Source: Methanomassiliicoccales archaeon (GTDB taxonomy: Archaea > Thermoplasmatota > Thermoplasmata > SG8-5). Taken from it: 13,179 nucleotides of DNA. The notes below the pieces were generated by a model. It ran no database searches, was not told the DNA's origin, and worked only from the letters and a program-made list of their open reading frames with translations. Shown here one piece after another: positions 6,420 through 13,179 of the stretch (position 1 is the stretch's first letter; each line of letters starts with the position of its first letter). The position numbers and the translations under genes are program-made. The stretch is from positions 1 to 13,179 of the forward strand of contig DAOVXH010000029.1 of the NCBI GenBank assembly GCA_030636255.1. Direction: 5' to 3'.

Positions 6420-7211
6420 TTGAAAATCAATTATTTGATTGTGACGTCATTCTTCTTAATTCTGGCAGCTATCCTGTTTAAGAGCTTTATCATGTTTTCT
6501 TTCTTTTTAGTTGTAGTACTGTTGATTGCATACCTTGCAACCATGAATGGCTCCACCAGAAATAAATCTTTTTTTGGCAGTTTGATGAATTCAATTCGTA
6601 AAAAAAAGTTAAAGCAAAGGATTGAAGGAAGGAAGAAATTAATCAGGCAAAAATTCATAAAACCAAAACCACTGAGATTATTTGTACCCTTCTTTATTTT
6701 CCTGATTATTGTTTACATATTTCTATCTCACACGGTTTTCTTCGCTGTTGTAACTTCTGATAGTATGTATCCCACATTTAAGACTGGTGATCTATTGACA
6801 GTTCAGAGCGTCGATGCAGATGATATCGAGGTGGGAGATGTAATCATGTTTACTGTTCCTTCGGAGAAGGAGCTAATAGTGCATAGAGTTGAGAGCATAG
6901 GAGAGGAAGGCATTCGCACAAAGGGCGATGCTACAAACGCAATAGATAATTGGATAGTAGATGGTGATGACGTAGAGGCGAAATTGGTAACGGTAGGTGG
7001 AAATCCATTAATTTTAAAAGGGGCTGGCTGGTATTTCATTGATAATGCACCTTCATCTGCTCCTTTCTCCGGTGAACTTTATTTTACTTCATTGTTGTTG
7101 ATGACATTCAAAAACCTAGGAATTATATTGTTCATGGTTTCCACATCTCTGTATCTGTTATTGACTCTTAGGGATGTAAAACGAAAGCCAATGCACAGAC
7201 GAAAGTATTAA
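6420..7211 (+). CDS. Archaeal type I signal peptidase (S26B, Ser-His-Asp type)
   Basis: 263 residues. The catalytic serine is Ser115 in TSDSMYPTF. VHRVESIG places His155 where bacterial enzymes have a lysine, and KGDATNAID supplies Asp170 and Asp176, as in the Sec11/archaeal S26B family. TGDLLTVQSV and GDVIMF fit the conserved boxes between them. Hydrophobic segments lie at about 3-20, 24-40, 86-108 and 223-249, with a strongly basic stretch (54-85) between the second and third. The N-terminal pair of membrane segments and the basic linker are additions to the minimal enzyme. The protein removes signal peptides of Sec-exported proteins, so it would process the cytochromes encoded around it. 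The start is TTG; the SD-like AGGA at 6407-6410 lies nine bases upstream. Placement inside a surface cytochrome locus suggests a dedicated or extra peptidase, but that cannot be judged without the genome. Confidence 0.87.
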   Translation: MKINYLIVTSFFLILAAILFKSFIMFSFFLVVVLLIAYLATMNGSTRNKSFFGSLMNSIRKKKLKQRIEGRKKLIRQKFIKPKPLRLFVPFFIFLIIVYIFLSHTVFFAVVTSDSMYPTFKTGDLLTVQSVDADDIEVGDVIMFTVPSEKELIVHRVESIGEEGIRTKGDATNAIDNWIVDGDDVEAKLVTVGGNPLILKGAGWYFIDNAPSSAPFSGELYFTSLLLMTFKNLGIILFMVSTSLYLLLTLRDVKRKPMHRRKY

Positions 7212-7213
7212 CA

Positions 7214-7234
7214 ATGTAAACAAAATGTTTACAT
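7214..7234. promoter_or_regulatory. Perfect 9-bp inverted repeat, possible operator
   Basis: ATGTAAACA (7214-7222), spacer AAA, then TGTTTACAT (7226-7234). It begins three bases after the signal peptidase stop and ends 30 bases before the next ATG. There is no T-run after it, so a terminator is less likely than a binding site for a dimeric regulator or an mRNA hairpin. Confidence 0.5.
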
Positions 7235-7264
7235 AATGGAATATTATCATCAAGCAGGTAGAAA

Positions 7265-9028
7265 ATGAAAAATATAAAGAAGATTTCAGAGTTCAAATCG
7301 AAGCTGAAAGAAGATGGGATATTTGCCGAATGTCTCGTATTTATTGATAATGAACAATTTGACAAGGCAGCTAATTGTTTTACTGAAATTATAAGAAGTT
7401 CTCCAGGAAATGCAAATGCCATGTTCGGAAAGGCATTATCGCTTTATGAATCCAATGAATGGGGTAAAGCCTTACAAGTGCTGGACTTTGGTTTAAAAAA
7501 GGATCCAAATAATGTTTATGGCTTGATAATGAGGGCAGAAATGATGACGGCCCTTGGAAGATTAGAATTGGCCTTAGATTGTTTCGATAAATTGATTGAA
7601 ATTTCCCCAACAGACAAGTACTATTATCTTGGAAAAGCAGAGATTCTCGAGGACCTTGGAAAATCAGATGAAGCTCTGCATTGCTATGAAACTGGTTTAA
7701 AAATGGATTCAGATAATAAAGAAGTACAAGATGAGCCAGCAGATATAACAATTCCATCTGAATCGCCAGCCCCTGAGCCAATGGTTCATGAGCCAGAACC
7801 TGTGCCTGAAATCGCTGATAAACCGGTCATGGAACCAATCATTGAAGAAACAGCAGAACCTGTGCCTGAAATCGCTGATGAACCGGCTATGGAACCAATC
7901 ATTGAAGAACCGGAAACAATTCTAGAGCCTGTTGATGAAACAGAGCCAGAACCAATGCCTGAGGCCTTGGACGAACCTGCGTCTGAGGATCCTGCAGAGC
8001 CAGAATATGCTGATGAAGCTGCCCTTGAAGAATTAGTTGAAGAACTTGAAGATGATGTAGAGCAACAGCCGGAACCTGAAACCGCTGCAATACCTGAAGA
8101 GATTATAGAACCCTGGGAAGAGGGAAAAAAGGTCATGTTCTATCGAGGTTTTGAGATGAAGGGGGTGCTAGATGATGCTGAAGAGATACCTCTGGATTAT
8201 CCTGAAGAGGAGTGGAAGACTGGCCCAGAGAAAAAGACAACTCGTAGAAATTCAGCAATTAGTTTGGTTGGAATATTTTGTATTATGACAATTGCCATCT
8301 ATCTGATGTTCATCACAGTTGGTGTCATTTATGATTGCTTTACTATTGACATGGATTTCAATATATTATGGCCAAATGCTTTGCTCTTCATTTTGGGTTT
8401 CGGAGCATTGTATGGTGGAATGTATGTTGCCAAGAACTCCATAATATATGATCATTTCCTGGATTCCATGTTTGATAATGAAATCTACCCAAGACTGGAG
8501 CCAGCATTGGAAGAAGTTGCTGAGGTTCAGGCCAGATTGGAAGATATAGATGAACGCATTGACAGGGTTAATCTAAATTTTGTCAGATACAAACGTCATC
8601 CGCCAGTGGAAGAATATCCCTCTCTGTCTATTGATAGCAAGATTAACATGTTCCTGAAGTTCATTGTTACCATCAATATCACCATAGGTGTTCTGCTCTA
8701 TGTACTGACTTTTCCAGGGAGTTATAACTATGCGCCATATCTGTTCACAATGATGTTTGTGTTGTGGTGGGTTGTAATCACAGAAGAATATAAACTGTGG
8801 AAGACATCAACTGCATGGGCATGGGCAATCCTTCCGATTTTTACGGTTCCTGTAATTTCCATTCTCCTATCTGTGATAATCAATATCGGGATATTGATTG
8901 GTATTGTAGGGATTTTTTTAATGATTTATGTATATGGATACTTCACTTGGGCACGATATTACGTAGAGGGAAGTTTGCCCTTCGGGATGCATGAAGCAGA
9001 CCTTCACACAGAAAATTCGGAGAAATAA
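7265..9028 (+). CDS. TPR protein with Pro/Glu-rich linker and six predicted membrane segments
   Basis: 587 residues with a clear layered layout. Residues 15-150 hold about four TPR units (for example NEQFDKAANCFTEIIRSSPG at 29-48, GKALQVLDFGLKKDPNN at 67-83, and LGKSDEALHCYETGLKMD at 131-148). Residues 155-285 form an acidic Pro/Glu-rich linker with a tandem PVPEIAD..PxMEPIIEE repeat. Membrane segments follow at about 331-356, 368-388, 462-483, 491-506, 516-536 and 538-560. Between the second and third is a likely coiled coil (411-440). The TPR part is probably cytoplasmic and recruits partners. I do not recognise the family. TPR-plus-membrane layouts occur in cytochrome c maturation (CcmI, NrfG), but sequence similarity is not evident. 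A weak AGGT (7256-7259) precedes the ATG. The stop overlaps the start of the next gene (TAATG), so the two products are probably made in fixed ratio and may form a complex. Confidence 0.72.
   Translation: MKNIKKISEFKSKLKEDGIFAECLVFIDNEQFDKAANCFTEIIRSSPGNANAMFGKALSLYESNEWGKALQVLDFGLKKDPNNVYGLIMRAEMMTALGRLELALDCFDKLIEISPTDKYYYLGKAEILEDLGKSDEALHCYETGLKMDSDNKEVQDEPADITIPSESPAPEPMVHEPEPVPEIADKPVMEPIIEETAEPVPEIADEPAMEPIIEEPETILEPVDETEPEPMPEALDEPASEDPAEPEYADEAALEELVEELEDDVEQQPEPETAAIPEEIIEPWEEGKKVMFYRGFEMKGVLDDAEEIPLDYPEEEWKTGPEKKTTRRNSAISLVGIFCIMTIAIYLMFITVGVIYDCFTIDMDFNILWPNALLFILGFGALYGGMYVAKNSIIYDHFLDSMFDNEIYPRLEPALEEVAEVQARLEDIDERIDRVNLNFVRYKRHPPVEEYPSLSIDSKINMFLKFIVTINITIGVLLYVLTFPGSYNYAPYLFTMMFVLWWVVITEEYKLWKTSTAWAWAILPIFTVPVISILLSVIINIGILIGIVGIFLMIYVYGYFTWARYYVEGSLPFGMHEADLHTENSEK
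7795..7910 (+). repeat. Two-copy 60-bp tandem repeat in the Pro/Glu-rich linker
   Basis: Copies begin near 7795 and 7855, with an exact period of 60 bases (20 codons). Over 7801-7849 versus 7861-7909 only three bases differ. The encoded unit is EPVPEIAD followed by PxMEPIIEE. The low divergence points to a recent duplication by slippage or unequal exchange. The reading frame is kept. Confidence 0.85.
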
Positions 9029-10404
9029 TGATGGCATTTAAAAAAACATTATATTTGATATTTATAACGTGTATCATCCTCAGTATATTCGCAACAGGCA
9101 TGGGAGAAGGGATTAAACCACCTAGTGATGTTACAGGATTTTATCATTGGGTAGAGATGGTACAGGGTGACATTCCAGAAACTCAAGAGATTGAGTCAGA
9201 AAATATCCTGACTGTCCAGGATGCTATGTTGTATGTGATTCCATGGAATGTTACACGTATTCATGTAAATATTCCTTCAAATGCTAATCTAACTCGGATT
9301 CTGGATGTGCATAATTTGTATGATAATGTCTCGACTGGTTTATCAGAATATCCTGGATGGTATTACTGGGAATTTCCAGATGATGTTTCCCGTGAGGTAA
9401 GTTCACATGCGATTCAGAATGAAACCATTGATTTTCAGGAAGGCGTATTTGATGATTCAAAGATAAACATTACAGATAATCAGATAAAACTTCAGGACGG
9501 CGTTAACTCAGGTGAATATGTTTCACCGGGCATTGTGATTAATGGTACAGAGATAAGCAGTGCCAAGATCAGTTTAAATTCTACCTACTCGAATTATTTC
9601 TCTTATTTCCTATCAAATGATAATGGCACAACCTGGCAACCCTGGGTCAATAACTCGTATCTGGAGTTTGATGATAGCGGTGACATTCTCAAATACAAAC
9701 TCAATATAACAGGCAATTCAACAATAAGGCCTACTGTGGACTTAGTTATTATGGATTATGAATACGTACCAATGGCAACCACCATGGCCCTCATGGCAGA
9801 GTATACAATTGAAAGCAATCCGGAATTCTCATTCGAAAAAGAATTATTGTATGACATAGGCGATTCTGTAATCTATATTTACGTGGAGGATGATTATGTC
9901 ATTGAATCAAACAATGTAACATGGGTAGACCCTGACGACCCCAATATCACCCCCACTATGAAAGACAAGTATCCTGGTAAAGTATTACATGTTGGCACAG
10001 TTGAACCAGGAAGTATATTCTCAATTACCATGAACCCCGGAGAGGATTCAGGTAATGATTCATTGTTCATTTTTGCTTTCATCGGTCTCATCCTCATCAT
10101 AGTGATTTCTGTTATTTATTTAAGAAAAATGGGAGATGGCCCAATAGAAAAAACTGATGATACTGACAAAGAGCCAGATGATGAAGAAGAAACAGAGTCA
10201 GTTGCCCATGAGAAATCAGACATTGAAGATGTGAAGCCTGTTGATAAAGAGGTATTGAAGGTGCGCAAACAGAAGATTCTGACTGCCCTGAAAAATCTGG
10301 ACAAGGACTATGAAGACGGCATAATCTCCGAAGAATCCTACAATGAAATCAAAGCTAAATATCGCCAGGAAGCAATCAATGTCATGAAGGAGCTGGACAA
10401 GTAA
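9028..10404 (+). CDS. Secreted-domain membrane protein with acidic cytoplasmic tail and C-terminal coiled coil
   Basis: 458 residues. A signal peptide (about 1-25, KK then a hydrophobic core, ending near ATGMGEG) leads into an ectodomain of about 310 residues with many N-x-S/T sequons, consistent with archaeal surface N-glycosylation. GTTWQPWVNNSYLEF near 200-214 resembles beta-sandwich segments of surface proteins. A membrane helix at about 344-365 is followed by a very acidic stretch (373-400) and a charged helical end (408-458: KQKILTALKNLDKDYEDG, then ISEESYNEIKAKYRQEA). This end resembles short helical tails with a 'D-Y-x-x-G-x-I-s-x-x-x-Y' pattern seen in SHOCT-like and CcmI-like proteins, a weak likeness. 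Start: ATG overlaps the TAA of the upstream gene, GGAG (9019-9022) is a good ribosome site, and a second ATG follows at once. Its stop lies six bases from that of the convergent cytochrome gene. The family is not recognised; probably a membrane partner of the TPR protein. Confidence 0.72.
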   Translation: MMAFKKTLYLIFITCIILSIFATGMGEGIKPPSDVTGFYHWVEMVQGDIPETQEIESENILTVQDAMLYVIPWNVTRIHVNIPSNANLTRILDVHNLYDNVSTGLSEYPGWYYWEFPDDVSREVSSHAIQNETIDFQEGVFDDSKINITDNQIKLQDGVNSGEYVSPGIVINGTEISSAKISLNSTYSNYFSYFLSNDNGTTWQPWVNNSYLEFDDSGDILKYKLNITGNSTIRPTVDLVIMDYEYVPMATTMALMAEYTIESNPEFSFEKELLYDIGDSVIYIYVEDDYVIESNNVTWVDPDDPNITPTMKDKYPGKVLHVGTVEPGSIFSITMNPGEDSGNDSLFIFAFIGLILIIVISVIYLRKMGDGPIEKTDDTDKEPDDEEETESVAHEKSDIEDVKPVDKEVLKVRKQKILTALKNLDKDYEDGIISEESYNEIKAKYRQEAINVMKELDK

Positions 10405-10410
10405 TTATTA

Positions 10411-13179
10411 TTAACAGCCAGTTCCGCCGTATGTTCCGCTCCAAGAGCCTCCGCCTTGGTGGCATGGGTCTCCATAATCAGCGGTGACAGGATTGAGCCA
10501 AAAGGTTGTATCATAAAGGACATCGCCATCCACGTGTGTTGGCATACCATATGGGTGATAGTAATAGGTTTCATCATTGAAATGTGAATAGTGGCACAGG
10601 TAGCACCAGGTGTCGTAATTATCCGCTTTCCATCCAATTTGGTCTGCATCTACATGACCTCCTCTCCGATGTGAATTGGTATTCGGATGTTCTGTATCTG
10701 GCATAATAGAATCCTCATCTCCGGCAAAGTGGCAACTGGTCTCTGCTGCACCGCAGGAAACTGTGGCTGGATTATTCCAGTCCGGGTATATCTCATGGAA
10801 TGCTGTATCATCTTCCACGTGGGCTGCATTGGGCCCTGCAAAGTCTGGATTTCCGTCACCTGCCCTGAGATTTCCATCGCTATGACAGTACACAACACCA
10901 CATTCCATGGTGGCTGGGAAGTACACCGGGGTGTATGCTCCGAAATGTGTTGAAACGCCTGCCGGGTCCCCAGAAGTGAACACATCGATGTTCATGTCCA
11001 CATGTAATACTGTGCCATAAGTTCCATATCCAACTGTGGTCGGATTATTGAAATGGCATTCAGAACAATCATAATCGTACCATCCCTGCATATCATCAAA
11101 CCATTGGCCTATGGATGGATATGTTCCGTCTCCCTGGAAGAATTGCAGAACTTCATATGTCAACAGTAGATTGGAATTAGTGGCCACTCCGGCACCACCC
11201 AGGTCACCAATATGAATAAGCGGTTCCTCACTGCCCGAGTAATAATATGTGCCAGGCCAGGTATAGCCATCTAAGAACATGAAAGAGTAATAACCATCAT
11301 CCTGGTCAGAATTAAGATACATAATGCTCTGGTCATCCTCGTTTGCCAGATTGGGGTCTCCTCCACCTATGCCAGCATCATTGGCTCCACCATTGTAGAG
11401 ACGCCAATCATCTGGTGGGTCATATGTGGCACCATCACCCTGGGCATCATACCAGATATCCTCACCAACATCCCAATCTCCATCGGTATTTGCATCGTTC
11501 CAGAATATATCATCTCCCACCACAAAGTCAGTAAGGCCAGCTGTGCCCTCGGTCAAGAGAATGTCAGGAGCAGCATTCAACAGACCTGGATCCAGGAAGA
11601 AGTCTCCATCATCCTGCAATATTGCCTCGGCAGCATCTGGATAACTGTGTGTTCCTCCAGGGGCATCGAACCATGCCAGGTTCCGGCTGGCATATATGCC
11701 GCCATAATTTCTTGTATGCTTGAGATGTGCCAATGTGCTCAGCTCATTTGATGCTAGATTCGGCACGCCATGGCAATCACCACAGGCCGTTGAGCCAACA
11801 CCCCAGACCGGAGTATTGTAGAAAGTGAAGACCCAGGGGGCTGCTCCGTCAGCATCGTATCCATCACTGTGGCAGTAAGTATTGTCACAAGTATCATCTC
11901 CATTGAAGACTGGCGCGGTGTTTCCACCGTAGGATGCAATTCCAGTAGCCGAGGTATTGAAATTGACCTGGACCTGGCCGTCAACATGTTGTATGCTTCC
12001 AAAGGTAGTATCAAACCAACCATTAGCCGATGTTCCTGGTGAATAATGGCATTCTGAACAGTTGAAATTATTATGTTTCTGATGGCTTGAAGTGGTTGGT
12101 GCTATATTGTGGCAGTCCCCACAAACATCTCCCACATTGTCCCATTCAGGGTCCAAACCGCTCCAGGAGAAGCTGGAAGAATATCCATCACTGTGACAGT
12201 ATGAGTTGGAACATTCCAGATTTCCGGTTGAATTATATGTTGGTACCAGGGCATTTCCATAGGTGGCTATTCCGACTGTGGGTGGGGCGGTGGTGTTGAA
12301 CCGTACCTGGACAATTCCATCACCATGCTCACCTGTGCCGTATGTGTTGTCGTACCATCCATCCATATTACCTGCAGAGTTGAAATGGCACTGGGAACAG
12401 TTGAAATCATAATTCGGGATGCCCCAATCTGCCGCTATGTGCCGAGTGTGACTGTTGGTGTCTGAGCCACAGTCTAAGCCACCAGGGTGGCATGTCGATG
12501 TGGGGTTGTGGCCCTCTGATGGAACCAACGGATAATTATGCTTGTCATGACAGCCAGCCTCTGTGCAATCGTCCCGGCCAACCGATACCCATGATACCCC
12601 TACTCCGTGGGAGAGTGGGGTTTCCAGGTTATCTATTGGTGCACCATCGACTATTCCATCATAAACTACATGGCATCCAACACCGTTCAAATCCTGGTCA
12701 CCGCAGCCCTGAATACTGCCTCCGCCAAATAATCTGGCTTCAGTTGCAGCATCATCGGAATCATCCGGCATATACTCATGGTCAAGATGGCAGTCCACAC
12801 ATTCCACAGCTCCGTCGGCATCTATGAATAAGCTTGTGGTATGACCTGCTCCGTCATTTGTGAAACTTGTGTAAATATCCTGCATCCACAGAGTGCTGGC
12901 ATCCTGATATGGAACCCTGGAATCTAAATCAGAATAATGGCATTCAACATCACAGAACTCATTGCCAACATTGGTATCGAAGGCAGTCGCATAGGCGGTC
13001 CAGTCGATTACTACATCATGGGGAATGTCATGGGGGTACCAGGGCTCGTTCACCGTGTCGTGGCAGTCCTCACAATTATCATAGTCATAATTGGCCGAAC
13101 CAGCATTCAGATGATTAATGAACTTGCCACTACCAAATGGTACCGGGTCAGTGCCAGTGGAGAAATGGCAATCTGCACA
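10411..13179 (-). CDS. Giant modular multiheme cytochrome c (5' partial)
   Basis: 922 residues are visible; the frame stays open to the window edge and encodes two more heme motifs (CADCH, CEDCH) before the GTG at 13053, so that GTG is not the start. I count nine CXXCH motifs, one CX3CH (CDVECH), four CX4CH (CTEAGCH, CSNSYCH, CDNTYCH, CGVVYCH), one CX6CH (CGAAETSCH) and one CX9CH candidate. The pairing of CX4CH with CXXCH and the phrase YCHSDG match the Geobacter-type CxxxxCH...CxxCH cytochrome domain (TIGR01904-like). The repeats are interrupted by an Asp-rich, heme-free region of about 200 residues. No C-terminal membrane anchor is seen; the protein ends in GTGC. The signal peptide, if any, is outside the window. 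Role: long-range electron transfer at or beyond the cell surface. Whether the odd motifs bind heme is not certain. The gene is convergent with the upstream operon. Confidence 0.9.
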   Translation of the reverse strand, partial: CADCHFSTGTDPVPFGSGKFINHLNAGSANYDYDNCEDCHDTVNEPWYPHDIPHDVVIDWTAYATAFDTNVGNEFCDVECHYSDLDSRVPYQDASTLWMQDIYTSFTNDGAGHTTSLFIDADGAVECVDCHLDHEYMPDDSDDAATEARLFGGGSIQGCGDQDLNGVGCHVVYDGIVDGAPIDNLETPLSHGVGVSWVSVGRDDCTEAGCHDKHNYPLVPSEGHNPTSTCHPGGLDCGSDTNSHTRHIAADWGIPNYDFNCSQCHFNSAGNMDGWYDNTYGTGEHGDGIVQVRFNTTAPPTVGIATYGNALVPTYNSTGNLECSNSYCHSDGYSSSFSWSGLDPEWDNVGDVCGDCHNIAPTTSSHQKHNNFNCSECHYSPGTSANGWFDTTFGSIQHVDGQVQVNFNTSATGIASYGGNTAPVFNGDDTCDNTYCHSDGYDADGAAPWVFTFYNTPVWGVGSTACGDCHGVPNLASNELSTLAHLKHTRNYGGIYASRNLAWFDAPGGTHSYPDAAEAILQDDGDFFLDPGLLNAAPDILLTEGTAGLTDFVVGDDIFWNDANTDGDWDVGEDIWYDAQGDGATYDPPDDWRLYNGGANDAGIGGGDPNLANEDDQSIMYLNSDQDDGYYSFMFLDGYTWPGTYYYSGSEEPLIHIGDLGGAGVATNSNLLLTYEVLQFFQGDGTYPSIGQWFDDMQGWYDYDCSECHFNNPTTVGYGTYGTVLHVDMNIDVFTSGDPAGVSTHFGAYTPVYFPATMECGVVYCHSDGNLRAGDGNPDFAGPNAAHVEDDTAFHEIYPDWNNPATVSCGAAETSCHFAGDEDSIMPDTEHPNTNSHRRGGHVDADQIGWKADNYDTWCYLCHYSHFNDETYYYHPYGMPTHVDGDVLYDTTFWLNPVTADYGDPCHQGGGSWSGTYGGTGC
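10414..10620 (-). repeat. Heme module 4 of the giant cytochrome, incomplete
   Basis: Encodes DTWCYLCHYS, MPTHVDGDV, then GDPCHQGG, where the first Cys of the expected CX4CH is missing, and ends with SWSGTYGGTGC and a stop. The protein therefore ends at the first cysteine of what would be the last CXXCH of the module. Confidence 0.6.
10726..11076 (-). repeat. Heme module 3 of the giant cytochrome
   Basis: Encodes DYDCSECHFN, YGTYGTVLHVD, CGVVYCHSDG and then CGAAETSCH, where the expected final CXXCH has become CX6CH. The module is otherwise collinear with modules 1 and 2. Confidence 0.65.
11104..11703 (-). other. Heme-free Asp-rich insertion in the giant cytochrome
   Basis: About 200 residues with no cysteine between modules 2 and 3. 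The centre (11419-11532) holds two similar segments, GDDIFWNDANTDGD and GEDIWYDAQGDG, whose spaced acidic residues resemble calcium-binding loops. Tyrosine and tryptophan are frequent (YNGG, GYYSFMFLDGYTWPG). It may be a folded calcium-stabilised or binding domain inserted in the heme chain. No named domain is recognised. Confidence 0.6.
11758..12069 (-). repeat. Heme module 2 of the giant cytochrome
   Basis: Encodes NFNCSECH, GWFDTTFG, HVDGQVQVNFNTS, CDNTYCHSDG and CGDCHG. It has the same order and nearly the same spacing as module 1, pointing to internal duplication. It starts only about seven residues after the last heme motif region of module 1. Confidence 0.75.
12088..12408 (-). repeat. 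Heme module 1 of the giant cytochrome
   Basis: Encodes DFNCSQCH, then GWYDNTYG, VQVRFNTT, an Ala/Gly-rich stretch, CSNSYCHSDG and finally CGDCH. The order CXXCH, beta-like stretch, CX4CH, CXXCH defines the repeat unit, about 105 residues. It lines up closely with module 2. Confidence 0.75.

Noticed and set aside
7214..7234. Inverted repeat as a classical terminator
   Set aside because: No T-run follows on either side; a binding site or simple hairpin fits better.
7786..8136. Ser/Gly-rich minus-strand reading frame
   Set aside because: It is the low-complexity mirror of the Pro/Glu-rich linker of the TPR protein, whose repeat and frame are clear on the plus strand.
9028..10404. Archaeal sortase-type C-terminal sorting signal in the ectodomain protein
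   Set aside because: The membrane segment is followed by about 90 acidic and helical residues, not by a short basic tail, and no PGF-like motif is present.
12492..12827. Plus-strand reading frames rich in His and Pro opposite the giant cytochrome
   Set aside because: They mirror the heme-motif codons on the minus strand and have no start signals or recognisable domains.
13051..13053. GTG as the start of the giant cytochrome (minus strand)
   Set aside because: The 42 upstream codons in the same frame stay open to the edge and encode two more CXXCH motifs.

Overview
The window looks like chromosomal DNA from an archaeon, probably a euryarchaeal or Thermoplasmatota-type lineage living by redox chemistry. 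The signal peptidase has the archaeal/eukaryotic Ser-His-Asp form. Candidate TATA boxes lie so close to two start codons that those transcripts would be nearly leaderless, while other genes carry Shine-Dalgarno sites. The surface proteins are rich in N-x-S/T sequons. The lineage is inferred from gene content and was not tested by a database search. Both edges cut through genes: a 5'-truncated ligase on the left and a 5'-truncated multiheme cytochrome (on the minus strand) on the right. I saw no tRNA, rRNA, CRISPR array, insertion sequence or phage gene, and no gene-free stretch longer than about 170 bases.

Positions 1-4268 form a cofactor block. It holds a lipoate-protein ligase fused to a Cys-rich DUF116-type domain, a short geranylgeranyl-reductase-like flavoprotein on the opposite strand, a BioB/LipS-like radical SAM protein, and a UbiE/MenG quinone methyltransferase. 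Ligase, radical SAM lipoyl synthase and flavoprotein recall the LipS1/LipS2/sLpl/LipT lipoate pathway. The methyltransferase also allows a menaquinone role for the flavoprotein.

Positions 4274-6347 hold secreted or membrane-anchored proteins: a protein with one heme motif and a C-terminal membrane anchor, a tightly coupled signal-anchored partner, and a stand-alone tetraheme cytochrome c with its own promoter region, a strong ribosome site and a clear stem-loop terminator. The tetraheme protein is a reasonable candidate for a filament-forming extracellular cytochrome.

Positions 6420-10404 hold a type I signal peptidase and a translationally coupled pair of unfamiliar membrane proteins: a TPR protein with a Pro/Glu-rich linker and six likely membrane segments, and a sequon-rich ectodomain protein with one membrane segment and an acidic cytoplasmic tail. 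Their place among cytochrome genes suggests a role in surface protein or cytochrome assembly, but this is unproven.

Positions 10411-13179 (minus strand) encode a very large multiheme cytochrome with at least nine CXXCH motifs plus CX3CH, CX4CH, CX6CH and possible CX9CH variants. These are arranged in repeated modules resembling the Geobacter CxxxxCH...CxxCH type, interrupted by an Asp-rich insertion of about 200 residues. Together, the right two thirds of the window read as a cell-surface electron-transfer locus with quinone and lipoate cofactor genes beside it.
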